From the NCBI GenBank assembly GCA_946886075.1, contig CAMPHR010000004.1:62001-126000 (forward strand): a DNA stretch of 64,000 nucleotides, in the 5' to 3' direction. A model generated the notes under the pieces. It had not been told where the DNA came from. It did no database searches and saw only the letters and a list, made by a program, of their open reading frames with translations. The position numbers and the translations under genes were made by a program. Shown in pieces: positions 52,508 through 61,474 of this stretch (its first letter is position 1; each line of letters starts with the position of its first letter). This stretch comes from an uncultured Novosphingobium sp. (GTDB lineage Bacteria; Pseudomonadota; Alphaproteobacteria; Sphingomonadales; Sphingomonadaceae).

Positions 52508-53476
52508 TTAGACCCGCACGACGCAGGCGCCCCAGGTGAAGCCGCCGCCCATCGCCTCCAGCACCAGCAAGTCACCCGGCTTGATCCGCCCATCCCTCAT
52601 CGCCAGGTCAAGCGCTAATGGCACCGAAGCGGCAGAAGTATTGGCGTGACGATCGACCGTCATCACCACCCGGTCCGGCGACAGTTTCAGCTTGCGCGCA
52701 GTGGCGTCCAGGATACGGGCGTTCGCCTGATGCGGGATCAGCCAGTCGATCTGGTCCGTGCCGAGGCCCGCGACTTCCATCACTTCGGTCAACACGGACG
52801 CCAGGTTGACCACGGCATGACGGAACACTTCCTGCCCCTTCATGCGCAGCTTGCCGACCGTCTTCGTGGTCGAGGGGCCGCCATCCACGTAGAGCAGTTG
52901 GTTGTGCCGCCCATCGGCATGCAGCTTGGCCGCCAATATGCCGCGCGCACCATCCGCGCTTTCTTCAGCGCCGAGCACGATCGCGCCCGCGCCGTCGCCG
53001 AACAGGACACAGGTCGTCCGGTCTTCCCAATCGAGGATGCGGCTGAACGTCTCGGAACCGATGACAAGCGCGCGTTGCGCAGCGCCAGAGCGGATCATGC
53101 TGTCCGCAACCGTGACGGCATAGAGAAAGCCGGAGCACACAGCCGCCACGTCGAACGCCACGCAATCATCGATGCCGAGCGCTGCCTGAACAATGGTCGC
53201 GCTCGCGGGAAAAGTCTGGTCCGGGGTGGCCGTCGCAAGGATGATGAGATCGATGTCCTGGGCGGCAAGGCCTGCTGCCTCCAGCGCCGCCTTGGCGGCA
53301 TCGGTCGCGAGGGTTGAGGTCGTCTCGCCATCGCCCGCTATATGGCGGTTGCGAATACCGGTCCGTTCGACGATCCATTCGTCGCTCGTGTCCACGGTCT
53401 CCGCCAGTTCAGCATTGCTGACGGCACGTACCGGGAGGGCGGAACCCGTGCCCAGGAGAACGGACCTGCGAATCAC
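52508..53476 (-). CDS. fabH: 3-oxoacyl-ACP synthase III
   Basis: This 322-residue ketoacyl synthase III condenses acetyl-CoA with malonyl-ACP to start fatty acid synthesis. The catalytic triad is visible: C114 in [10 protein letters not shown], His in [11 protein letters not shown] and Asn in [11 protein letters not shown]. The ATG overlaps the plsX stop by 4 bp. Normal length. Confidence 0.96.
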   Translation of the reverse strand: MIRRSVLLGTGSALPVRAVSNAELAETVDTSDEWIVERTGIRNRHIAGDGETTSTLATDAAKAALEAAGLAAQDIDLIILATATPDQTFPASATIVQAALGIDDCVAFDVAAVCSGFLYAVTVADSMIRSGAAQRALVIGSETFSRILDWEDRTTCVLFGDGAGAIVLGAEESADGARGILAAKLHADGRHNQLLYVDGGPSTTKTVGKLRMKGQEVFRHAVVNLASVLTEVMEVAGLGTDQIDWLIPHQANARILDATARKLKLSPDRVVMTVDRHANTSAASVPLALDLAMRDGRIKPGDLLVLEAMGGGFTWGACVVRV

Positions 53477-54531
53477 TTTGCGGCGAGCTCCTGTTTGGAC
53501 GCCACGGCCGAAAGCGCGCTGACGCCCGCCATGTCGGCGGCGATGCGCCGCGTAATATCTTCTTCCAGCAGCCGGGCGGCGACATGGACGGCGTTGGCGA
53601 CGCCCTTGTCATTGGCGCTGCCGTGGCTCTTCACCACCACGCCATTCAGCCCCAGGAAGACTGCGCCATTATGGTTGTTGGGGTCCAGATGATGCTTGAG
53701 CAGATGCATGGCGGGCTTGGAAATCAGGAAACCGATCTTGGAGCGGATCGAACTGGTAAAGGCGGTGCGCAGCAGATCGGTGACGAAGCGGGCCGTGCCC
53801 TCCGCCGTCTTCAATGCCACATTGCCGGAAAAACCGTCGCTGACGATCACGTCCGCCTCGCCCCGGCCGATCTTGTCGCCTTCCGTAAAGCCGTCGAAGG
53901 ACAAAGGCAGGCTGGTCGCCGCGCGCAGGATGGCGGCGGCGTCACGGATTTCCTCCGTGCCCTTCATGTCTTCGGTGCCGATGTTCATGATGCGGACGCG
54001 CGGACGTTCCAGATCGAAGGCGATCCGCGCATAGGCCGCGCCCATCACCGCGAATTGCACCAGATTGCGGGCGTCGCACTCGGTGTTGGCGCCGAGGTCC
54101 AGCATGACCACGTCATTGTCGCCCAACGTCGGCAGCAATGCCGCCAGCGCAGGCCGGTCAATGCCCGGCATGGTGCGCAGCGCGAGCTTGGCCATCGCCA
54201 TCAGCGCGCCGGTATTGCCGGAAGAAACAGCAGCGCCCGCCTCGCCCGCCTTAACGGCAGCGATGGCCATGCTCATGGAGCTGGCCTTCTTGCGGATCGC
54301 GACGCTGGGCTTGTCCCCGGCGGACACGACATCGCTGGCGTGCACCACCTCGGACGCGGCTCGCAGATTGGGATGCTTGTCAAGCGCGGACTTAATCCGC
54401 GCTTCGTCACCGAAAAGGGTGAAGCGCAGCCCTTCGTGACGGTGACGGGCGAGTGCTACGCCCGCCATCATCACGCGCACGCCTTCATCCCCGCCCATCG
54501 CGTCGATTGCGATTCGCGGTTGGCTGGACAC
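53473..54531 (-). CDS. plsX: Phosphate acyltransferase PlsX
   Basis: This 352-residue PlsX makes acyl-phosphate from acyl-ACP for phospholipid synthesis. Recognisable blocks are [16 protein letters not shown] at the start, [10 protein letters not shown] near 100, [17 protein letters not shown] near 145 and the [19 protein letters not shown] stretch. Length is typical. It lies 33 bp downstream of rpmF and is coupled to fabH, the standard membrane-lipid operon. Confidence 0.96.
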   Translation of the reverse strand: MSSQPRIAIDAMGGDEGVRVMMAGVALARHRHEGLRFTLFGDEARIKSALDKHPNLRAASEVVHASDVVSAGDKPSVAIRKKASSMSMAIAAVKAGEAGAAVSSGNTGALMAMAKLALRTMPGIDRPALAALLPTLGDNDVVMLDLGANTECDARNLVQFAVMGAAYARIAFDLERPRVRIMNIGTEDMKGTEEIRDAAAILRAATSLPLSFDGFTEGDKIGRGEADVIVSDGFSGNVALKTAEGTARFVTDLLRTAFTSSIRSKIGFLISKPAMHLLKHHLDPNNHNGAVFLGLNGVVVKSHGSANDKGVANAVHVAARLLEEDITRRIAADMAGVSALSAVASKQELAAK

Positions 54532-54563
54532 TTCAGGACACCTTTGCAGGAGAGGGAGTGTCG

Positions 54564-54743
54564 TCAGGCTCCGACGGCAACGACTTCGCGGCCGTTATAA
54601 TGGCCGCAGCCCTCGCACAGATTGTGCGGGCGCTTGAGTTCACCGCAGTTCGAGCATTCCTGATAGGCCTCGACGCGCAGCGCATCGTGGCTGCGGCGCA
54701 TGCCACGGCGGGACGGGGAAGTTTTCCTCTTTGGGACAGCCAT
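54564..54743 (-). CDS. rpmF: 50S ribosomal protein L32
   Basis: This 59-residue bL32 starts [20 protein letters not shown] and has a zinc ribbon with two CxxC pairs (ECSNCGE and LCEGCGHYN), so it is the zinc-binding (C+) form. It heads the rpmF-plsX-fabH-ihfA-merR unit on the minus strand. It is too short for many gene-calling cut-offs. Confidence 0.96.
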   Translation of the reverse strand: MAVPKRKTSPSRRGMRRSHDALRVEAYQECSNCGELKRPHNLCEGCGHYNGREVVAVGA

Positions 54744-54954
54744 GTCGGCACCTTATTCCATATTAAATCTGGTTGAGCGACTGGCCAGTATCCGATGAGA
54801 TGCCGACGCCACAGGCGCCGCAGACCCATGCGGCCCGGGTGATCGCGAAGCCCTGCGCCTATAGCGCTTTTTGATCCGGGCGCAAGTCCTTCCTTGCCCT
54901 TGGCGCCATCCCGGCTACCCTGCCTCGCCATAGAATATCGGGGAGAAGATCATC

Positions 54955-55386
54955 ATGCTGTTGCCGATCACGCTGACACTGGCCGCCGCCTGCGCTTTCG
55001 TGAACCTGTGGCTGGCGACCCGCTGCGTCCGGATTCGCATGACGGCCAAGACGCTGCACGGCGATGGCGGGGACCCCTTGCTCGCCCGCCGCATGCGCGC
55101 CCATGCCAACTTCACCGAATATGCGCCGATGGTCCTCATCCTGTTCGCCCTGGTCGAACTGGCGCTCGGCTCGCCGCTATGGCTCTGGATCGCGGCCTGC
55201 GCCTTCATCATCGCGCGCGTCGCCCATCCGATGGGCATGGATAAGGACAGCCCCGCCCCGGCACGCGCGGTCGGCGCGCTGCTCACTTGGCTCGTCCTGG
55301 CAGGGTTGGCGATCGCGGCGCTCTATGCCGCCTACAGCGCCACGCGCGCCGTTCCCGCGCCCCCCGCCCTCGCCGCGCAGGTCTGA
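54955..55386 (+). CDS. MAPEG family membrane protein
   Basis: This 143-residue protein has four TM helices. The MAPEG pattern shows after helix 1 as RRMRAHANFTEYAPMVLILFALVE, with the conserved RAHANxxEYxP, and ARVAHPMGM follows in helix 3. Eukaryotic MAPEG proteins are glutathione-dependent; bacterial members are mostly uncharacterised. GGGGAGAAG precedes the ATG. It converges with the MBL-fold gene. Confidence 0.85.
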   Translation: MLLPITLTLAAACAFVNLWLATRCVRIRMTAKTLHGDGGDPLLARRMRAHANFTEYAPMVLILFALVELALGSPLWLWIAACAFIIARVAHPMGMDKDSPAPARAVGALLTWLVLAGLAIAALYAAYSATRAVPAPPALAAQV

Positions 55387-55390
55387 CGCT

Positions 55391-56047
55391 TCACGCCAGC
55401 ACAGCGTCGCCCACGAAGGGATTGGTGCGGCGCTCATGGGCGAAGTTGCTCATCGGGCCATGGCCCGGCACGAAAGCCGTGTCGCCGCCCAGCGGCCACA
55501 GCTTGCCGGTGATCGCGTCGATCAGATCCTGATGATTGCCCATCGGGAAGTCCGTGCGGCCGATCGATCCCTGGAACAGCACGTCGCCCACGATGGCGAG
55601 CTTGCTGGGCGCATGGTGGAAGACGACATGGCCGGGCGTGTGGCCGGGGCAATGATAGACGTCCAGCACTAGGTCGCCGACCGTCACCTGGTCGCCATCG
55701 GCCAGCCAGCGGTCAGGCTCGAATATCTTGCCGTTGACGCCATAGTTGCGGCCGTCTTCCTCCAGGCGGCTGATCCAGAAGCGGTCCGCCTCATGCGGCC
55801 CCTCGATCGGCACGCCAAGTTCCTTGGCCAGAGTGCCCGCCTCGCCGCAATGGTCGATATGGCCGTGCGTCACCAATATCTTTTCGATCGTCACGCCCTG
55901 CTGCTCCGCGGCCGCCTTCAGCCGTGGCAGGTCACCGCCTGGATCGACGAATGCGCCGCGATTGGTCGCAGTACACCAGAAGAGCGTGCAATTCTGGTGC
56001 AGCGGAGTGACGGGAATCAGCGCGGCTTTGAGCGGAGGCGTAGTCAT
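55391..56047 (-). CDS. MBL-fold metallo-hydrolase (glyoxalase II-like)
   Basis: This 218-residue metallo-beta-lactamase-fold hydrolase has the metal motif THGHIDHCG and further His/Asp ligands in YHCPGHTPGHVVF and VPGHGPMSNF. It is of the short YcbL/glyoxalase II-like type that hydrolyses thioesters or related substrates. The start ATG 56047 gives MTTPPLKAALIPVTPLHQN, the family N-terminus. An upstream in-frame start would overlap the Rrf2 stop region. Confidence 0.85.
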   Translation of the reverse strand: MTTPPLKAALIPVTPLHQNCTLFWCTATNRGAFVDPGGDLPRLKAAAEQQGVTIEKILVTHGHIDHCGEAGTLAKELGVPIEGPHEADRFWISRLEEDGRNYGVNGKIFEPDRWLADGDQVTVGDLVLDVYHCPGHTPGHVVFHHAPSKLAIVGDVLFQGSIGRTDFPMGNHQDLIDAITGKLWPLGGDTAFVPGHGPMSNFAHERRTNPFVGDAVLA

Positions 56048-56086
56048 GGCGCGAGATGTGGCGAAGCCGCGCGCCCGGCGCAAGAG

Positions 56087-56512
56087 TTAGCCCGCGTCTT
56101 CCATCGCCAGCGGCTCAGCCAGGCTGATGCTGTCGAGCACCCGCGCCGTCTCATCCCGCACGCGCAGCATCACGCGATGCAGCCTGCATTCCGATTCGGG
56201 CAGGCAGTTGGTGCAGGTCTCATGCGCGAATCGGCTTGCGCAGGGCGTCAGCGCCAGCGACCCCCGCGTCAGCCGCACGATATCGCCATAGCTGATATCG
56301 ACCGGCGCCAGCGCGAGCCAATATCCCCCATCGCGTCCGCGCTGCGTTGCCACCAGCCCTTCGCGCGACAGTTCCGACAGGATCACCGTCAGGAACTTCG
56401 CCGGAATATTCTGCCGCGTCGCAATCTCGTTCAGCGGCACGGGCCCCTGGCGGTAACGGTCGGCAAGATGCTGGAGAGCGCGGATGGCGTAACGGGTCTT
56501 CTGCGAAAGCAT
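56087..56512 (-). CDS. Rrf2 family transcriptional regulator, likely Fe-S binding
   Basis: This 141-residue regulator has the Rrf2 winged helix (LSQKTRYAIRALQHLA; LTVILSELSREGLVATQRGRDGGYWLA). Its cysteine cluster is C91, C100, C103 and C109 (PCASRFAHETCTNCLPESEC). The spacing is close to RirA/IscR-type [Fe-S] sensors, so iron or redox sensing is likely. An exact target cannot be given: there is no isc/suf operon in the window. Start ATG 56512. Confidence 0.85.
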   Translation of the reverse strand: MLSQKTRYAIRALQHLADRYRQGPVPLNEIATRQNIPAKFLTVILSELSREGLVATQRGRDGGYWLALAPVDISYGDIVRLTRGSLALTPCASRFAHETCTNCLPESECRLHRVMLRVRDETARVLDSISLAEPLAMEDAG

Positions 56513-56565
56513 GATCCCGTTATTCGCCCCCGCGCCTCATTTGACAAGCCGCCGCGCCGCCTTTC

Positions 56566-56928
56566 TCAGGCCTTCACCCCTTGCAGCGCCTCTTCATAGG
56601 TCGTCGCCTTGAAGCCCACGAAGGTCCGGCCGCCGACGTCCAGGATCGGCCGCTTGATCATAGACGGGTTGGCGCTCATCAGCAGGATCGCCTTGTCCGC
56701 GTCGATATGCGCCTTGTCGCCCGCGTCCAGCGCCTTGAAGGTCGTGCCGGAGCGGTTGAGGATGGTTTCCCACCCATGCTCCATCACCCATTCCTCCAGC
56801 TTGCCCTTGTCCACGCCCGACACCTTATAGTCGTGGAAATTGTAGGACACGCGCTCATTATCCAGGAAATTGCGCGCCTTCTTGATCGTGTCGCAATTCT
56901 TGATGCCATACATGGTGATCATGGCCAT
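56566..56928 (-). CDS. ArsC/Spx family thioredoxin-fold protein (YffB-like)
   Basis: This 120-residue protein begins MAMITMYGIKNCDTIKKARNF, with a single N-terminal Cys in CDT. It continues RPILDVGGRTFVGFK near the C-terminus. This is the YffB/Spx-like ArsC family, whose reductase activity is largely unproven. The start overlaps the RidA stop by one base, suggesting co-translation. A second ATG lies two codons downstream. Confidence 0.82.
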   Translation of the reverse strand: MAMITMYGIKNCDTIKKARNFLDNERVSYNFHDYKVSGVDKGKLEEWVMEHGWETILNRSGTTFKALDAGDKAHIDADKAILLMSANPSMIKRPILDVGGRTFVGFKATTYEEALQGVKA

Positions 56929-57308
56929 CAACCCTTGAATGCCGTAACTTCGACTTCGACCTTCATCTCCGGCTTGATAAGGCCGGTGACGATGCAGCTG
57001 GCCGCCGGGCGAATCTCCCCGAACACGGGCGCGGTGGCCTTGCCCAGTTCGTCCCAATAGGCGGGGTCGGTGATATAATAAGTCACGCGCACGACGTCGG
57101 CGAAGGAAAAGCCCGCCTCCTCCAGCGCCTTGCCGATGACCTTAAGCGCATTGGCCGTCTGGTCGACGACGCTTTCGGGCATCGCCTTGGTTTCAGGATC
57201 GGTGCCGGTAGTGCCGGCGACGAAGCACCAGTCGCCCTGGACGACAGCGCGGGAATAGCCGACCTGCGCCTCGAAAGGCGAGCCCGAGGAAATGAGCGTG
57301 CGGGACAT
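56928..57308 (-). CDS. RidA/YjgF family protein without the usual arginine
   Basis: This 126-residue trimeric-fold RidA-like protein has SGSPFEAQVGYSRAVVQGDW, DPETKAMPESVVDQTANALK and FGEIRPAASCIVTGLIKPEM. In canonical RidA the motif before the last strand is P-A-R-S/T with the substrate-binding arginine. Here it reads RPAAS, so this arginine is replaced by alanine. It belongs to the Rid subgroup lacking imine deaminase chemistry. GAAGGAA precedes ATG 57308. Confidence 0.85.
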   Translation of the reverse strand: MSRTLISSGSPFEAQVGYSRAVVQGDWCFVAGTTGTDPETKAMPESVVDQTANALKVIGKALEEAGFSFADVVRVTYYITDPAYWDELGKATAPVFGEIRPAASCIVTGLIKPEMKVEVEVTAFKG

Positions 57309-57445
57309 GGGGGGAGTTCCTTCGAACGGAGCGGGATAGGAATTTAGCGCGGCTCTTGCCCCATGCCGCGCCCCGCGTCCAGCGGCTTTTGGGGATGCGG
57401 AACGGCGGCGGGATTGATCCGTTGAGGGGGGCAAGGAGACATGCC

Positions 57446-57802
57446 ATGGACGCCAATGACAAAGACCGCTTCCCCGACATCAGGGAAGAAAATGACGAGC
57501 AGCGCGACGAGGAAGCGCAGGCGCAGACGGTAACCGACGACGCCCGCGTCCGCAGCACCGACCTGTCCGAAGATAGCGAGCGCGGCGGCCGCGCCAACCC
57601 TGCTCAGATCATCCCCGACGACACCCCCGACCTTGTCGAGCGGATGGAGGAAATGAACCGATCCGGACATATGGATTTCGACGCCTTCTCCGGCGAACCC
57701 CAGATGGACGACGAAGAGGGCGCGCTAGGCCAGATCGATACCGAGGATATGGACGATGACGACGACCTGATCGGCGACGACGAGATCGAAGAGGAAGGCT
57801 GA
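57446..57802 (+). CDS. Small acidic hypothetical protein
   Basis: This 118-residue protein is very acidic and disordered: RFPDIREENDEQRDEEAQAQ at the start and a terminal run of aspartate and glutamate (DMDDDDDLIGDDEIEEEG). No domain is recognised. AAGGAG precedes ATG 57446. Its nature suggests binding to a basic partner, but no function can be assigned. Confidence 0.6.
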   Translation: MDANDKDRFPDIREENDEQRDEEAQAQTVTDDARVRSTDLSEDSERGGRANPAQIIPDDTPDLVERMEEMNRSGHMDFDAFSGEPQMDDEEGALGQIDTEDMDDDDDLIGDDEIEEEG

Positions 57803-57846
57803 GGCAGGAGGCTAGAGGAGAAAGCCCGCAACCCGACCTCTCCACC

Positions 57847-57894
57847 CCGTTCGGGCTGAGCTCGTCGAAGCCTCCCCCTGAGCCTGTCGAAGGG
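57847..57894. repeat. Tandem direct copies of the GTTCGGGCTGAGCTTGTCGA repeat
   Basis: A full arm (57847-57870) is followed by a shorter, diverged arm in the same orientation (57876-57894, CCCTGAGCCTGTCGAAGG). At the other loci the arms are inverted, so this copy has a different layout. It lies 45 bp past the acidic-protein stop, and the rest of the 245-bp gap to the nuclease gene shows no gene. Confidence 0.7.
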
Positions 57895-58047
57895 GTTTTC
57901 TTCTTCAAAAGAAATGTCTCAGAGCGAACGCCAATCTAGGCTGGCGTCGGCTAAAGCACAGCCGTCCAGCCCCCTTCATACCGGAACGGAGGAAAAGCGG
58001 ATCAGCTTGCCCAGGAAGTAAGGCGGTGCGGAGCTTAGGTGGACAGC

Positions 58048-58614
58048 ATGTCCCACCTTCCCCGCCGCCACAGACCTCTCCGCATCATCCACTCAAATCC
58101 GCGGCCCCGGCGCAGGACAACCGCCTCTGCCAGCCGCTCCAACAGCTTGGCCGCGCTTCTGCTCATTGCCTTCGCGTTTTGGGCGGCGGCCAGCCTCTTT
58201 TCATCGCGGCCTCTTGGCCCCTCCGATCCGGCGCTGATCCCTCGCCAACAGGCTGGGACGCAGGCCGCCTCATTCGCCTCATGCGATGACGGCCACGGGG
58301 GCGACTGCGTAGTCGACGGCGACACCTTCCGCCTGATGGGCGAAACCATCCGCATCGCTGACATAGACACGCCGGAAACCCACCCAGCCCGCTGCGAGGA
58401 AGAGGCAGCGCTGGGCGCTCAGGCGACGGAGCGGTTGCGGGCGCTACTCAACGCCGGGCCCTTCACGCTTCAATCCATCGACCGTGACCAGGATCGCTAT
58501 GGCCGCTCATTGCGCATCGTCATGCGGGATGGCCGCTCGATCGGAACGACGCTGGTCGCAGAAGGGCTGGCGCGGCCCTGGGAGGGGTCACGCCAGCCCT
58601 GGTGCGGTGGCTAA
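58048..58614 (+). CDS. Membrane-anchored thermonuclease-family (SNase-like) nuclease
   Basis: This 188-residue protein has an N-terminal basic segment, one TM helix (about 33-53) and an SNase-like OB fold. The catalytic pattern is visible: DGDTFRLMG, the Arg in IRIADIDTPET, Glu in the CEEEAALGAQA segment and Arg in DRYGRSLR. Family members cut DNA and RNA with calcium. Topology puts the nuclease outside the membrane. ATG 58048 is preferred to a GTG three codons earlier. Confidence 0.85.
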   Translation: MSHLPRRHRPLRIIHSNPRPRRRTTASASRSNSLAALLLIAFAFWAAASLFSSRPLGPSDPALIPRQQAGTQAASFASCDDGHGGDCVVDGDTFRLMGETIRIADIDTPETHPARCEEEAALGAQATERLRALLNAGPFTLQSIDRDQDRYGRSLRIVMRDGRSIGTTLVAEGLARPWEGSRQPWCGG

Positions 58615-58623
58615 CCGCAAGCG

Positions 58624-59217
58624 TTAGCGGCAGCTCACGCCACCGCGATCGATTTCCCGGCCGAGCAGAGCGCCCGCGCCGCCGCCGATCAGTGTCGTCA
58701 GCAGGTTGGAGCCGCCACGATCAAGCTGGTTGCCAAGCAAGCCGCCCAGCGCCGCGCCGACAATCAGACCCGTGGTGCCGTCCGAGCGGCGGCAATAATA
58801 GCGATCGTCATAGCCACGATAGATGCGCGTGTTGCGCGTCACCCGGATCGGCTCATAGCCGCTGCGATAATAGCGATCGGGCCGATAGCGCGTGCCATAG
58901 CGGCGATCCGGACGGTTCCAGTCGTAATTGTAGACGGTCCTGCCGGGACGCTTCCAGCCATTGTGGCGACCATTGTCATGACGGCGATCATCCCGCCAAT
59001 CACGTCGAGCGTCGCGCCGATCCTCGCGATAGTCGCGTCGCGCCTCGCGGATGTCCCTGTCACGCTCACGCCGCGCATCCCGCTGATCCCGCGCGAAATC
59101 TTTCGCGTCGATCCGCACATCGCGGCCTTGCGCCAAAGCAGGGGTCGCAGCAACGCCAGTCAACGTCATCGCACCCAGCGAAAAAGCGGCAATGGCGCGC
59201 TTGATCGAGAAGTTCAT
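58624..59217 (-). CDS. Glycine-zipper exported protein with RcnB-like Arg/Asp tract
   Basis: This 197-residue protein has a signal peptide (MNFSIKRAIAAFSLGAMTLT, cut near ALAQ). A repeat-like RD-rich stretch follows (RDQRDARRERDRDIREARRD type), then a tyrosine/arginine region, then a glycine-zipper 2TM domain with two GAALGGLLGNQLDRGG/GGGAGALLGREIDRGG hairpins, and a terminal VSCR. Such proteins are envelope-linked and may insert in the outer membrane. AAGGAG precedes ATG 59217. It converges with the nuclease gene. Confidence 0.8.
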   Translation of the reverse strand: MNFSIKRAIAAFSLGAMTLTGVAATPALAQGRDVRIDAKDFARDQRDARRERDRDIREARRDYREDRRDARRDWRDDRRHDNGRHNGWKRPGRTVYNYDWNRPDRRYGTRYRPDRYYRSGYEPIRVTRNTRIYRGYDDRYYCRRSDGTTGLIVGAALGGLLGNQLDRGGSNLLTTLIGGGAGALLGREIDRGGVSCR

Positions 59218-59323
59218 GTGATGCTCCTTGCCATATTTATCAGGCTGTAGAGCTAAACTCATGGATTACCCTGACGTTGCATGAACGGAACAAAACGGTG
59301 CGTTCAAGATCGGTAAAGGAAGG

Positions 59324-59345
59324 CCGAGCCAATCGGTTGGCTCGG
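59324..59345. other. Perfect 9-bp hairpin in the gap between the glycine-zipper and AT-rich genes
   Basis: CCGAGCCAA (59324-59332), loop TCGG, TTGGCTCGG (59337-59345). The UNCG-type tetraloop would make a very stable RNA hairpin. There is no U-tract. The GC-rich hairpin borders the AT-rich segment that starts near 59360. Confidence 0.5.
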
Positions 59346-59405
59346 GCGAAAAAGGCCTAGGCAACCGAAAAATCTGCCTAAATACTGACTGTAAACGGCA
59401 ACCAG

Positions 59406-59990
59406 TTAATCAAAACTATGGTGATCGTCGGCTCGCACTATAAGCTTTGCCAAAGCAAAATCGCTCAATTTCTTATCGTTATGCCCAAGATCCTTCCGAA
59501 ACTGCAAAAGTAAATTTTCCATATTCTTAAATATTACTTTGACGTCGTCGGACACCTGAAGCGAATCCACTTGAAATTTATTAAATGCGTTAATTGTGTC
59601 GGCACTACCCCACACCATGAGCTTTCGAGTAATAGCTCGCAACTTAACCTTAGTCTGCGGGTCGTTTACTATATCAACATCGGTATCGCTGGCATCCATA
59701 AATTCGAACAACAAATCAAAGAAGCCTGTATATGCTTCTCGTTTCTTCTCGAAGTTTAATGACTCTAGCTCCCTCCGACGTTGATACAATACTGACCATA
59801 CCACACCCGCTGTTGATACAACGGCTGTCAATAATCCCAGCTTAAATTCAGTTTCCGCCCTATTGTATAGGGTATAAAGTTCTTTGATAAGCCAAGGTAT
59901 TCCATAGATGGCGAACCATCCTACGGCTACGATCATCGCTAATATCAATAAGGCGGCCAGGACTTGGCCGATTCGATAGCCAATATTCAT
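59406..59990 (-). CDS. AT-rich hypothetical membrane protein, probably acquired
   Basis: This 194-residue protein has two TM helices (about 8-30 and 48-70), a QRRRELESLNFEKKREAYTG helix and a mostly helical C-terminal part. No domain is recognised. Base composition is strikingly AT-rich against the GC-rich window, and codon use includes many A/T-ending codons. It sits 17 bp downstream of nrdB on the same strand, with no terminator between, so it could ride on nrdB transcripts. Proteins with this TM plus F-x-x-K-R-E-A-Y design are common in accessory genomes. Confidence 0.7.
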   Translation of the reverse strand: MNIGYRIGQVLAALLILAMIVAVGWFAIYGIPWLIKELYTLYNRAETEFKLGLLTAVVSTAGVVWSVLYQRRRELESLNFEKKREAYTGFFDLLFEFMDASDTDVDIVNDPQTKVKLRAITRKLMVWGSADTINAFNKFQVDSLQVSDDVKVIFKNMENLLLQFRKDLGHNDKKLSDFALAKLIVRADDHHSFD

Positions 59991-60007
59991 TTTGCCGCGT
60001 TCGCCCG

Positions 60008-61063
60008 CTACTCCGCCGCGATCCCCGCAGCCTTGAACATATCCGGATCGCTCGGCTCATCCACATTCGCCGCCTCACCGCCCTTCAGCTTCTTGCGACG
60101 GTCGAACGCGTCCCAAACCTCATTCCACTGGCCGCGCGTCGCGCCCTTCGAATATTCGGTCGCGCGGGTTTCGAAGAAGTTGGCGTGCTCCACCCCGTTC
60201 AGCAGCGGGGTCAGCCACGGCAGGGGGTGCTCATCGATCATGTAGATGGGCTTCAGGCCCAGCTGCCCCAGGCGCCAATCGGCGATGTAGCGGACATATT
60301 TCTTGATGTCCTTGGGCGTCATGCCGGGGACCGGGCCCATTTCGAAGACGAGGTCGATGAACGCGTCCTCGATCCGCACCGTCTTCTGGCACATGTCCAT
60401 GATGTCGTCCTTGACCGACGGCGTCAGGCAGTCGCGCTCCTTCACAAAGGCGTGGAACAGCTTGATGATGCCTTCGCAGTGCAGCGTTTCGTCGCGCACC
60501 GACCAGGTGACGATCTGCCCCATGCCCTTCATCTTGTTGAAGCGCGGAAAGTTCATCAGCATCGCGAAGGACGCGAAGAGCTGCAGCCCTTCGGTAAAGC
60601 CGCCGAACATCGCCAGTGTCTTGGCAATGTCCTCGTCCGTATCGACGCCGAACTGGCTCAGATAGTCATGCTTATCCTTCATCTCCTTATACTGCATGAA
60701 GGCCGAATATTCGGTTTCGGGCATACCGATCGTGTCGAGCAGATGGCTGTAGGCGGCGATGTGGACCGTTTCCATGTTGCTGAACGCGGTCAGCATCATC
60801 TTCACTTCGGTCGGCTTGAACACGCGGCCATATTTTTCGTGGTAGCAGTCCTGCACTTCCACGTCCGCCTGGGTGAAGAAGCGGAAGATTTGCGTCAGCA
60901 GATTGCGCTCGTGATCGGACAGCTTCTGCGCCCAGTCGCGGCAATCCTCGCCCAGCGGCACTTCTTCGGGCAACCAGTGCAGCTGCTGCTGGCGCTTCCA
61001 GAATTCATAGGCCCAGGGGTACTCGAAAGGCTTGTAGACCTTGCTGGCTTGAAGAAGGGGCAT
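60008..61063 (-). CDS. nrdB: Ribonucleoside-diphosphate reductase beta subunit (class Ia-like R2)
   Basis: This 351-residue R2 subunit holds a dinuclear iron site and the tyrosyl radical. The first ligand Asp72 is in VEVQDCYHEKYG. Glu98 and His101 are in NMETVHIAAYSH, which also contains the radical Tyr105 (E-x-x-H-x-x-x-Y spacing as in E. coli). Second-half ligands are in GGFTEGLQLFAS and VRDETLHCEGI. The C-terminal tail is unlike the E. coli one. Together with NrdA it reduces NDPs to dNDPs. Upstream, a DUF2171 gene on the other strand separates it from nrdA. Confidence 0.95.
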   Translation of the reverse strand: MPLLQASKVYKPFEYPWAYEFWKRQQQLHWLPEEVPLGEDCRDWAQKLSDHERNLLTQIFRFFTQADVEVQDCYHEKYGRVFKPTEVKMMLTAFSNMETVHIAAYSHLLDTIGMPETEYSAFMQYKEMKDKHDYLSQFGVDTDEDIAKTLAMFGGFTEGLQLFASFAMLMNFPRFNKMKGMGQIVTWSVRDETLHCEGIIKLFHAFVKERDCLTPSVKDDIMDMCQKTVRIEDAFIDLVFEMGPVPGMTPKDIKKYVRYIADWRLGQLGLKPIYMIDEHPLPWLTPLLNGVEHANFFETRATEYSKGATRGQWNEVWDAFDRRKKLKGGEAANVDEPSDPDMFKAAGIAAE

Positions 61064-61149
61064 CGGGTCGGCTCCGCGAATTAATGGGTTAGCGCAACCT
61101 GTGCGGGGGCGGGACGTTTGATCCCCGTCAATCCCTGCACAGGAGCAAT

Positions 61150-61407
61150 ATGATGGTTGATCTTACCAGCATCAAGGAACATGCTGAGATTATCGGCGCT
61201 GATGGCGTCCATGTCGGCACTGTCGATCATGTCGATGGCGATCGTATCAAGCTGATCAAGGCGGATAGCGGCCAGGGAAGTCACTCCGGGCATCATCATT
61301 ATATCAGCCAGGGACTGATCGCCGGGGTTGATGAGGATGGCACTGTGCGGCTCTCTGCGACCGGCGCCAACGCCGTTCTCTTTGAAGAAGAACAAGACGA
61401 GGGGTGA
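61150..61407 (+). CDS. DUF2171 family protein
   Basis: This 85-residue small beta-rich protein has SIKEHAEIIGADGVHVGTVDHVDGDRIKLIK, the DUF2171 pattern (a PRC-barrel-like small domain), and a His cluster SGHHHYIS. AGGAG 5 bp before the tandem ATGs supports expression. It lies on the plus strand between nrdA and nrdB, both of which run on the minus strand, so its transcript is antisense to any nrdA-nrdB readthrough. Function unknown. Confidence 0.8.
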   Translation: MMVDLTSIKEHAEIIGADGVHVGTVDHVDGDRIKLIKADSGQGSHSGHHHYISQGLIAGVDEDGTVRLSATGANAVLFEEEQDEG

Positions 61408-61474
61408 CGGCTCCGGAGCTGATTGTGTGGGCGCGGTCGGTGTCGCCACCGCCGCGCCCATCCCCCCCATTAGC

